From: Zychaea mexicana
Lineage: Eukaryota; Mucoromycota; Mucoromycetes; Mucorales; Lichtheimiaceae
Reading direction: 5' to 3'
Assembly: GCF_025766255.1 (NCBI RefSeq)
Contig: NW_026516740.1
Coordinates: 62,001 to 126,000 of the forward strand
Length of the DNA stretch: 64,000 nt
Shown here: positions 24,069-34,415 of the stretch, one piece after another
How positions within the stretch are numbered: the stretch's first letter is position 1
Layout of the letters: the number at the start of each line of letters is the position of its first letter
Translations under genes and position numbers: made by a program
Notes under the pieces: generated by a model
The model's input: the letters and a program-made list of their open reading frames with translations, nothing else
Databases searched by the model: none
Told to the model about the DNA's origin: nothing

Positions 24069-24432
24069 TTTGATAAAGAAAAAGAAAAAAAGTGTTTTAT
24101 GAAAAATCAAAAAAAAAAATTTATATAACTTTATATATTTTGTGTAACTTACCAAAGAACGCTTGTAACCTTAATTTGCCTCATTTGGTGACGCACCAGT
24201 AAATTTTCTCATCCCGCCACGCGTCAATATGATAACCCCTCGCAGTCCACTCCTCTTTTAATATAACAGGCTACACTGATTTACTATTGCAAGAAAGACA
24301 AAATAAACTTACTGATGATTCACAAAATATGTCGGCTGAGCCGTGAAGGGATAAGACTAGAAGATTTGAGCAGGAAATATAGACCTAATAAACTTGTTAG
24401 AAAAAAAGTTAATTTCAGGTCTGCTCCAGTCA

Positions 24433-26172
24433 CACTGTGGGTTGAATCTGGTTATTTCTGGTTCCAGAATTGACCAGAGCCAGAATCAAACAGAAATTGA
24501 CTAGAGCTGGAATCAATCAGAAATTGACTAGTAATCACCAGCAGAACCATAAATGACCAGATTCAAGGAACATGAACAACCAGTATCTATCAGAAAGTAT
24601 AAAACCATAAAAGACCAGATAGTATCAGAATACAAATAACCATATATTACCAGATTTTATCAGAATAAGAGGAACCAAGAATAACCAGAAAATGTTACTT
24701 AAATTCTGAGCGGTATCATGATAGTGTAACTATTTATTTCTAGATAATTACTCTTTGTATTTAATAACGCAGGCCTTCTTGTTGTGTGATTGATGGTACA
24801 ATAATGCATTGTTAAGGATATGGAACAAGAGGGACGGATATAAAAAGTCGTATCTATATACTCTCGTAATCTATGTGGTATTGACGATGAATTAGCTGCC
24901 ATTGCTATCGTTGGTCATTGTTTGGCTTATTAAAACACTTACAGTTATGAATGTCGTGCCGTTTTCGACCTGCGGCCACGCGAAATCGGTGGCGTTCGTT
25001 TCTTTCCCTTGCCGCCTCTTCCTTGTTGCTTATCTTTAGGCGGCGTCATTTGTTGTTAGCTACAGTTATAAACCAGTCTTAAGCAAAAACAAATAGGCAG
25101 GTAATAATAAATACTGTTATCATAATGGCTTTTTCATTACCTTCGCGTTTCTTTGCCTTCCTCGTCGCCGTTTTTGGTGAAATTTCGCCATGCTTGACGT
25201 ACAAATGACGAGCACCCCCGTGATTGACGCAACGGCCCATTGGTACGTTGGCATGTTCTATGGCAAGCTGCTCAACCTCGATGATGCATTTATCAAGTAA
25301 GGATTGCTTGATCGATTTCAACAGAACTTTTTTTTCCTCTTCTCTAGAGCATAGTAGCTCATCTTTTAATCTTGTTATGGCTCCTTTGACGACGCTTTTT
25401 GTTAGATATTCATGGCCAACTCGGCAGCCGCTCCCTCCAATCCACCTGCTTGCTGTATAACTAGGTACATGACATGCTCCTTCTTAATATTATGTGCTTT
25501 AGGCTCCTTTATCAAATCGACCGTGGTAATAGGTGTAGTTGCTGTCTTTTCAACTTGTTGCTGCTGCTGGTTACTATTCGACTTCAACATTTCCAATATT
25601 TCAGTGCAGATCACTTCTATACGCTACTGACGGGTCATTGAGTTCGTCTATGCGGTTACAAAAGACTAAATACGGGCCTTGTTGATCAGCAAAAACCATG
25701 GGTTTGTTCAAGGTTAAATCATAGCTTTGTGTGTGCATCGTGGTTTTGCGGGTTGAAAATGAGAAAGAAATGTAGATAAAAGGGGCACATAACTCAAGAG
25801 AATCAACAATAATTAAAATATGTAGGGCATAGTGATAGGACGTGCGTACTTGATAAAAATTTAATGAATGAAACTGATTGAACGGTAATGCATAGCAAAC
25901 AATCTCCTTTATCAGTGTCCATATTTTATACTTCATGCACGCTGACAGATGCGTTTCTGTTTTAAAGTTGAGTATACTTAACAAGAATATACAAGAAATA
26001 ACCATTTCAACAAGAGTGACTGATCTGGTTGTCTTGTACCTTTTTTTGTATCTGTCATAAAGCTATAATTAACCATAAACAACCATATTTAACAATCCAC
26101 TACTGGTCGTCACCAGATTTAACCAGATTTCACCAATATCCACAAGAATCAACCAAATGTTTTCCCACAGTG
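24433..26172. mobile_element. Non-autonomous element with CACTGTGGG inverted ends, copy A (1740 bp)
   Basis: The element begins CACTGTGGG (24433) and ends CCCACAGTG (26172). Subterminal regions are packed with ACCAG/CTGGT-type repeats (AACCAGAAATAACC-like), dense at 24440-24700 and 26040-26160. CACT(A/G) ends with subterminal repeats are typical of the EnSpm/CACTA and related KDZ-type groups. Inside are minus-strand gene fragments but no transposase core. A 3 bp target duplication could not be confirmed. The element is 2208 bp in copy C, so this is an internally deleted form. Confidence 0.65.
24960..25741 (-). pseudogene. Broken gene inside the CACTG element, copy A
   Basis: Successive minus-strand blocks share one order but not one frame. 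MHTQSYDLTLNKPMVF and NRIDELNDPSVAYR lie near 25741-25630, EVICTEILEMLKSNSN to GGLEGAAAELA at about 25615-25410, and SVVKGAITRLKDELL through CVNHGGARHLYVKHGE to RKAKKREG at about 25400-25145. They may be a single gene with small introns or frameshifts. The C-HGG-H segment is suggestive of a small metal-binding motif. The family was not recognised. The same blocks recur in copies B (33145-33926) and C (40273-41053). Confidence 0.4.
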
Positions 26173-26230
26173 TTAGGTATATGTATTTTGATAGTGAGTC
26201 AATCGGGTATTTATAATAAAATTACAACTT

Positions 26231-29200
26231 CTAACTTGCTTTTGGCTTTTTGTTTTCCGAGAAAAAGATCTTGGGGCTGTCTGGATCAAATTGGTAATTC
26301 ATAATAGCTTCAAATCTTCTTTTCGTACTTTTATCGGTCGAAGCAACAATTTCGTTTGCAGCTGTGATAATGTATTTCTATTTGACAGTGAAATATATAT
26401 TAGTATTTATCTCTGATAGCCTTGAAGTCTATATGGAACCAATAGAAGCAGTAACAACTAACGGAGTAATTTAGTAGAAGATAAATGCTGCCTTGTGTAA
26501 TGAATTCATCGAGCTCAGCTAATGTTGTTGGCAATACGACGTAATTATTTGATACTTTGGACGCCACAAATACATCTTGAGTTTTAGCCACACTATACAA
26601 GTATGCGCGAAGGCCTAGGAAAACATTAAGTTAATACACGTATTATGGTGACTAAAACATGCTTTTCTTTACACTTTTTCCCTCCGTCCATAATAATAAC
26701 GTCCATGATCAAAGGATTCGTATTGCTTCCAACGCCAATATCCACACCGAGCCATTTTCTTAATTGCGACATGATGCAAACATTTGTGACGATATTCTTG
26801 GCTTGTTGTTCGATCACGATATCAAACTCGGCATTTCCATTCTTATGCTCGTTCGCTGCTAACTCGACACAACTTTCTTCCCCGTCTTCAGACTGTGTTA
26901 TTAGAAACATGTCAATTTTACGACCAGATGATACAGTGGCAAGGGCGTCAATCATTTCGCTTCTTGTTGCTTCGGATACTACTTTGCCACTGAAGACCCC
27001 ATATGTATTAGTTTGTTTACGTTTATCATCACAAGTTGTCTTCAGCTCCAGTTACTTATGTTCTTACATGTACATTGGTACCTCTGAATAACACACGCAT
27101 TATATACTGCCATCTCACAAAGGACTCGTTTATGCTATACTTGTACTTGTTATCAAAGTCGAATTGTATCATATCAAATCTAAAAATGACGATTACATAA
27201 GAATACATAAAATGGATCGACAGTGATATGATTTTTCATTGCAAATAACAAATAACTTAACAAGTAGCCAAAGATATCGTATATCTTTAATTTTTTGTGC
27301 AGGCTGTCTTTTTTTGTACAGGCTGTCTTTTTTGTGCAGGCTGTTTGTGCAGGCTGTCTTTTTTTTTGTGTAGGCTGTTTGTACAGGCTGTCTTTTTCTG
27401 TGCAGGCTGTTTATGCAGGCTGTCTTTTTTTTTGTGCAGGCTGTTTGTACAGGCTGTCTTTTTCTGTGCAGGCTGTTTGTGCAGGCTGTCTTTTTTTTTG
27501 TGCAGGCTGTCGTTTTTTTTATGTAGGCTGTTTGTGTAGGCTGTCTTTTTTTTTTGTGCAGGCTGTCTTTTTTTTTGTGCAGGCTGTTTGTGTAGGTTGT
27601 CTTTTTTTTTTGTGCAGGCTGTCTTTTTTTTTGTGCAGGCTGTTTGTGCAGGCCGTCTTTTTTTTTTTGTGCAGGCTGTCTTTTTTTGTGCAGGCTGTTT
27701 GTGCAGGCTGTTTATACAGGCTGTCTTTTTTTTTGTGCAGGCTGTTTGTGCAGGCTGTCTTTTTTTTTTTTGTGCAGGCTGTTTGTGCAGGCTGTCTTTT
27801 TTTTTGTGTAGGCTGTTTGTGCAGGCTATCTTTTTTTTTGTGCAGGCTGTTTGTATAGGCTGTCTTTTTTTTTGTGCAGGCTGTCTTTTTTTTTGTGCAG
27901 GCTGTCTTTTCTACTGGAGATTTAGCTGTATACTCGCCATCTTCCAACATTTCTAGCTTTTTTTTAAGTATGTAAACACGAGCTCCCACAATACGACCGC
28001 CTTCGTATTTCTATACACACATACACAATGACATCATAAGTAAAATCACCTTCCATACTTCTGTTATACCCGATATACTTACGCTTAATACACTCTTCAC
28101 TGTTGTAGTTGCGATAGGATCACCCATGCATTTTTTGCTCATTTCATCTTTCTTCAGGATGTTGGCCAAATGCTCGAATCTGTTTTTATCAAGATAGTCC
28201 TCGATGGGGATTGTCTTGTCTGTCGAGACGGTATTAATGATGCCGGAAAGACCAAGCCTGCACAAAAAAACACATTAGACTACCCATTAGCTATATTGAA
28301 CGATAAAAAAAATATGACCACTCACTGCAGAGGTCCGTTGACGGTTTTGAGTAATCTATCTTGCTTTATGAACTCAAGACAATACTTGAAAAGATATTGC
28401 TGATATCCATCAACAGTATGAACGTCACGAATATTGGGAATGGCTGGATTCAGTCCCTTTTTCTAATAAATGACAAAACAGGCGTTAAAATGCGTTTTCT
28501 TTGGTTCGAATTAAGCGTAAGTAATATAAATTATTAGAGTACCTTATCTTTTATGTATTCTTTTAGCGGGTCCAAGAGAGACGTGTCAATAATGGTAGGA
28601 ACATTGCACAACTTTGCATAGTAACAGTAAGAATAATAGAAGTAATGAATATAAAATAAACAACGAGTCAAGATAACTATTTAAAGTTTTATCAAAAACA
28701 AATACCTCTGTATCAACAACAACAGCTTCACTACTTGCATTACTGCTACTATGTATTGCGCTCCAGTGTTTTGCCTTCGACATATAGTTAGCATATATTG
28801 AAATTAAAATACTCGTTTTTGTGGAAGCTTTAGTTTAAACACACCTTTTCAGTTGACATTTTCACCCAAGCGATTGCTTCTACATTGGCAGTGTAGAAAG
28901 TCTATAGTGAAAAAAGTGGCAATCAGAAAACTATCTTTTTCATATACATACATATATGTATTATATTGAAGGAAAGTTATAAATCACTTATGTTCTTCAA
29001 ATTTTTACTGGCAGCACTATTGAACACCTGTTTGAAACTGGACTTGAGATCTTCTGGATTGACGACGTCTGGCTTGTACTCGTATATAAGAGGTGTATGG
29101 GAATCAATAAATTTAGAGAGCTTTGCGTAGTGCATTGAGCACTTGCATGCATCCAAATAACTTTCGAGTTTATTTGTAGAGAGAAGCAACAGTGAGTTTT

Positions 29201-29256
29201 TTATACATACATCACAAATGTGAAATAAACCACTTACCATCAAATTCTGTTGGCAT
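26231..29256 (-). CDS. Gene X, copy B
   Basis: The same exon blocks as copy A are present in the same order, from MPTEFD (29256) to the stop at 26231. Amino-acid differences from A are few, for example MGDP for MDDP. The donor after LLLNY reads GTTAGT instead of GTAAGT, which weakens the last splice. The minisatellite in it spans 27293-27910. Function is unknown, as for copy A. Confidence 0.5.
27293..27910. repeat. Minisatellite in gene X, copy B
   Basis: The repeat type is the same as in copy A but the tract is about 90 bp longer. Extra TGTACAGGCTGTC and TTTATGCAGG variants occur at its left end. Confidence 0.85.
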
Positions 29257-29454
29257 GGCATTGAAGAAGGAAGACAAAGGTTGTTACAAGGTAAAGGTTG
29301 CTGCGTAATGTAGTTTTGAACGGGTTTCTTAATTTGGGCAAGAAGCAGCAAATGGTAATTTTAAAAGAGCAATGATATTTAAATTTTATCTAAATTTGCA
29401 TAATATTTCTTTTAAAAATTGAATTTTTATAATATATATAAAACTAATATCAAA

Positions 29455-31210
29455 ATGGAAGAGACACATAAAAAATTTACATCAAAAATAAAAAGATCAA
29501 TTATAATTAATTTTATGATTGAAAACAATATTAAAAATGTTAATATTCTATATGATGAAAAAAATAAACAAATTGATTTTGAAATATCATATAATAATGA
29601 AAATGGTCAACAAGAAGAAAAATATCAAGAATATTATAAAATAACAAAAAGAAGAGGAAGTAAAAGAAAAAAATATGGTGCATACTGACTTAAACCGTGA
29701 GCTGTCGAAAATTGAGAATTTTTGAAACACCACGGCTAAATTAACACCCGAAACACCCGATATGTTTCTTCATATATCATACTCTATGTTTGCACTAGTC
29801 AGGGAATTACATGATCGATAGCTATACTCATTTATTTATGAAAGTCAGAAATAACAGAGGTAAAAATACAAACTAATCACTTGCAATAATTCTGCGGTGG
29901 GGTTTGTAGCTTCTAGAAGTAAATTTCTCTACGATCTTAGCAGCTTCACGATCGTCTTTCATATCCTTGTATGCTTGGATATAACGCCAGCAACGGTTGT
30001 AGTATCGACGTATGATATCCGCTCTTTGACAGGTACACTTCGCTCATCTCAGATAATATAGATTGAAACGAAGTACCGACAATGGTTGGTACTGAGTTAT
30101 CCTCGATTCTGATTCATGTTTGAGAGATTATCGATATTATATTGCAACGAAGTATTGATAATAGTTGGTCCTGAGTCATTCTCGATTGTGATCCATGTTT
30201 GAGAGATTATCAATATGGTGCTAATTATGTAATATTTGATTCATCCATGTGTGTGGTGTTCTCTCTACTGCATTTTAATGGTTATGAAGATGATGGAGTG
30301 GGTTGAGTTATTTGGATCAATCTCAAAGTAGTGTAGCTTCACTACAATGAGCGAGTATCAATGAAGGAAACACAACCCTTGTGAAAAAGCAGTATGATAA
30401 TGAGGATAATGTGTTTGTGTAACCATGACTAATGCAATGTTACACAGACTGTAATAGCCTACATCACCTCACTGATCTACCCCTCCTACCTTGTCGAAAT
30501 CTTGGGTCTACATAGTAAATTTTCATATTCCGACCAAACTTTGATGGCTATCAGAGCTCTCCAAAACACCTTTTTTCATAAAGTAACGAGTAAGAAATGC
30601 TTATAATATGCTATTAAACACATCTTGCTGGTCAGAATCTCAGAAAATTCACTTTAGACAACTCTGATACACTTTCTTTTTTTGGGTCGGTATTTCAAAT
30701 ATATTAATGATTCAAGTCAGTATGCACCATACAATAATAATAAAACAAAAAATTTATCAACACCATCTGTTACAGATAATAGTTCATTAGAAGGTAATGA
30801 TATTAGTAAGTAATGAAAATTATAATAGAGAAAAAAATATTGATGAGCTATTAACAGATAAAAGTGAAATAGAAGATAATAACAATGATAGTAATAAACG
30901 AAGTCTTTCAAATCTTAGTACTCCTAATATTAGTAATACTAAAAAGAAAAGATATAATAATAATAATAAATGTAGGAATTTTGAATATAATAGATGCTAT
31001 GTAAAAGAAGATAGTAATAGAACATATTGTGAATATTGTTTAGAAGATGGTTATTATACAGATGATGGTAATTCAGATGATAATAGTTCAGATGATAATA
31101 ATTCAGATGATAGCAATTCAGATGATGATAAAGAAATAATGATAGCAATAACATTAATAAAAATTTTCAAAGAGATGAATATTGTTTACAATTATTATAC
31201 AATATATTAA
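29455..31210 (+). pseudogene. Gene Y, copy B: frameshifted and split by an insertion
   Basis: The ORF starts as in copy A (29455), is interrupted after RKKY by the TA-flanked insertion at 29676-30729, and resumes NNNKTKNLS beyond it. It also carries a 2 bp deletion (GATATATTAG to GATATTAG, near 30799) that shifts the frame before the Cys cluster, a change shared with copy C. It is non-functional. Confidence 0.85.
29676..30729. mobile_element. 1054 bp non-autonomous Tc1/mariner-type element (MITE-like) in copy B
   Basis: Comparison with copies A and C defines the insertion exactly. The ends are TGGTGCATACTGACTT and its perfect 16 bp inverse AAGTCAGTATGCACCA. Both sides are flanked by TA (29674-29675 and 30730-30731), where A and C have a single TA. 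TA duplication points to the Tc1/mariner superfamily. It has no ORF of note. An imperfect 79 bp tandem duplication lies at about 30067-30224 (AACGAAGTA start, GTTTGAGAGATTATC end). Confidence 0.9.
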
Positions 31211-31417
31211 TGTATGAAAAGAAATTATTAAGTAAAAATAATACCAATAAATTAAAAAATGTGGATATAATATTTGATAGAATAAAGAGTATTTTTATTA
31301 ATCTTGGATTTCTATTTGATTTTCATTATAATACATAATAACTGTTTTTAACATTTCAAACAAATTATGATGATATCTTTTTCTAAAAGCATAATCTAAA
31401 AATACAATGTATATAGC

Positions 31418-32252
31418 TCAGAATCTTTTTTTATATTGGGCATATGTTTTTCTTAAATGCATCCAAAAACCTTCCATACTGTTAGTATATATTGTTGAAT
31501 CATTTGGATCCACAAAATATTTCAAATGATCAACTGCTTTATGAATATATCCCATCTTGTTTAAGCTTGTATAAGATCGTAAACCATCAGTGATTATAGT
31601 TGTTCCTTGATAAACTTGATCCTTGATTATTGGTAATAATGTTGACATTTTTCGATTTTGAATAGGCACCAAAAAGAACAGATTTGAATTTCTTTGATAA
31701 CCGCCTAATATCCACATATGTTTTCTGTATCGTTTATGCTTTGCAGTAGTAATTTCTGTTTTGCCAAAACAGCATTCATCGATTTCAACAACTTCATCTT
31801 GTTCACAATTACATTTTTCCATAACTCTTGATTGTTAAGGATCCATGTTTTTATCGCAAAGCGTATTTTTGAATATAATCGTGTAACTGTTTCATCATCG
31901 ATTCCCATTTGTAGAGACACTTTTATAAGAGAAGGATCTATATAAAAAACAAGTTAATATTATATATGTTATATTATAAAAGATACATACCAATCATCCA
32001 TTGACGTAATAGTTCTACTATTTGTATTGGTCGTAGATTTGTTTTTTCAAATAATGTTTCGGCAAATACACCTTTTCTAATATTATCTAGATAACAATAA
32101 AATCGATATCTTTGATAATATTTTCCAATGGATAATGGTTTTTCGCATTTTTTATAAATAAAAGGTTTTATAAGTCCTTACTTTTGTAAATAGATTATAG
32201 CTTGTTCATCGTCGTAAAGTGTTCGAAATAGTGTTTCATTTGATTTAAACAT
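31418..32252 (-). pseudogene. Merlin/ISXO2-like transposase, copy B (frameshifted)
   Basis: The exons match copy A (32252 to about 31991 and 31937-31418). The first catalytic Asp is intact (EIDECCFG, codon at 31780). A 1 bp deletion in TTCACCAATT (near 31807) breaks the frame just upstream of that motif. The in-frame TAA in exon 1 is also present. Confidence 0.85.
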
Positions 32253-32617
32253 TTTGATAAAGAAAAAGAAAAAAAGTGTTTTATGAAAAATCAAAAAAAA
32301 AAAATTTATATAACTTTATATATTTTGTGTAACTTACCAAAGAACGCTTGTAACCTTAATTTGCCTCATTTGGTGACGCACCAGTAAATTTTCTCATCCC
32401 GCCACGCGTCAATATGATAACCCCTCGCAGTCCGCTCCTCTTTTAATATAACAGGCTACACTGATTTACTATTGCAAGAAAGACAAAATAAACTTACTGA
32501 TGATTCACAAAATATGTCGGCTGAGCCGTGAAGGGATAAGACTAGAAGATTTGAGCGGGAAATATAGACCTAATGAACTTGTTAGAAAAAAAGTTAATTT
32601 CAGGTCTGCTCCAGTCA

Positions 32618-34357
32618 CACTGTGGGTTGAATCTGGTTATTTCTGGTTCCAGAATTGACCAGAGCCAGAATCAAACAGAAATTGACTAGAGCTGGAATCA
32701 ATCAGAAATTGACTAGTAATCACCAGCAGAACCATAAATGACCAGATTCAAGGAACATGAACAACCAGTATCTATCAGAAAGTATAAAACCATAAAAGAC
32801 CAGATAGTATCAGAATACAAATAACCATATATTACCAGATTTTATCAGAATAAGAGGAACCAAGAATAACCAGAAAATGTTACTTAAATTCTGAGCGGTA
32901 TCATGATAGTGTAACTATTTATTTCTAGATAATTACTCTTTGTATTTAATAACGCAGGCCTTCTTGTTGTGTGATTGATGGTACAATAATGCATTGTTAA
33001 GGATATGGAACAAGAGGGACGGATATAAAAAGTCGTATCTATATACTCTCGTAATCTATGTGGTATTGACGATGAATTAGCTGCCATTGCTATCGTTGGT
33101 CATTGTTTGGCTTATTAAAACACTTACAGTTATGAATGTCGTGCCGTTTTCGACCTGCGGCCACGCGAAATCGGTGGCGTTCGTTTCTTTCCCTTGCCGC
33201 CTCTTCCTTGTTGCTTATCTTTGGGCGGCGTCATTTGTTGTTAGCTACAGTTATAAACCAGTCTTAAGCAAAAACAAATAGGCAGGTAATAATAAATACT
33301 GTTATCATAATGGCTTTTTCATTACCTTCGCGTTTCTTTGCCTTCCTCGTCGCCGTTTTTGGTGAAATTTCGCCATGCTTGACGTACAAATGACGAGCAC
33401 CCCCGTGATTGACGCAACGGCCCATTGGTACGTTGGCATGTTCTATGGCAAGCTGCTCAACCTCGATGATGCATTTATCAAGTAAGGATTGCTTGATCGA
33501 TTTCAACGGAACTTTTTTTTCCTCTTCTCTAGAGCATAGTAGCTCATCTTTTAATCTTGTTATGGCTCCTTTGACGACGCTTTTTGTTAGATATTCATGG
33601 CCAACTCAGCAGCCGCTCCCTCCAATCCACCTGCTTGCTGTATAACTAGGTACATGACATGCTCCTTCTTAATATTATGTGCTTTAGGCTCCTTTATCAA
33701 ATCGACCGTGGTAATGGGTGTAGTTGCTGTCTTTTCAACTTGTTGCTGCTGCTGGTTACTATTCAACTTCAACATTTCCAATATTTCAGTGTAGATCACT
33801 TCTATACGCTACTGACGGGTCATTGAGTTCGTCTATGCGGTTACAAAAGACTAAATACGGGCCTTGTTGATCAGCAAAAACCATGGGTTTGTTCAAGGTT
33901 AAATCATAGCTTTGTGTGTGCATCGTGGTTTTGCGGGTTGAAAATGAGAAAGAAATGTAGATAAAAGGGGCACATAACTCAAGAGAATCAACAATAATTA
34001 AAATATGTAGGGCATAGTGATAGGACGTGCGTACTTGATAAAAATTTAATGAATGAAACTGATTGAAGGGTAATGCATAGCAAACAATCTCCTTTATCAG
34101 TGTCCATATTTTATACTTCATGCACGCTGACAGATGCGTTTCTGTTTTAAAGTTGAGTATACTTAACAAGAATATACAAGAAATAACCATTTCAACAAGA
34201 GTGACTGATCTGGTTGTCTTGTACCTTTTTTTGTATCTGTCATAAAGCTATAATTAACCATAAACAACCATATTTAACAATCCACTACTGGTCGTCACCA
34301 GATTTAACCAGATTTCACCAATATCCACAAGAATCAACCAAATGTTTTCCCACAGTG
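32618..34357. mobile_element. Element with CACTGTGGG inverted ends, copy B (1740 bp)
   Basis: The length and structure match copy A, including the same internal deletion relative to copy C. Private changes in B are mainly G to A or C to T (for example CTCGGCAG to CTCAGCAG and TTCGAC to TTCAAC). Confidence 0.65.
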
Positions 34358-34415
34358 TTAGGTATATGTATTTTGATAGTGAGTCAATCGGGTATTTATA
34401 ATAAAATTACAACTT

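Larger units (their letters stand above)
22205..24169. mobile_element. Merlin/IS1595-like DNA transposon, copy A (boundaries tentative)
   Basis: This AT-rich segment holds convergent gene Y and a Merlin-type transposase. It is bounded by a 9 bp direct repeat CTTAATTTG (22196-22204 and 24170-24178), the length expected of Merlin target duplications. Just inside, AAGCGnnnnnTGGTAA occurs in opposite orientation at both ends, an imperfect inverted repeat. The same boundaries are present in copies B and C. The boundaries are inferred from composition and these short repeats. Confidence 0.5.
19089..26172. repeat. Array copy A of a 7-8 kb direct tandem repeat
   Basis: This is the first of three direct copies of one module. 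Homology with copy B starts at TAGGTATATG (19089; 26174 in B) and ends at the inverted end CCCACAGTG (26164-26172). A is the most diverged copy. It carries the only uninterrupted gene Y, the shortest minisatellite, a transposase with Asn in place of the first catalytic Asp, and the 1740 bp form of the CACTG element. A short indel near 19120-19190 distinguishes its left end from B and C. Confidence 0.95.
26173..34357. repeat. Array copy B of the direct tandem repeat
   Basis: The second direct copy starts immediately after the inverted end of copy A (26172) and ends at CCCACAGTG (34349-34357). It is about 1.1 kb longer than A because of a 1054 bp insertion at 29676-30729 and a longer minisatellite. 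Apart from the insertion it is nearly identical to copy C through most of its length, while its right end matches copy A. Confidence 0.95.
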
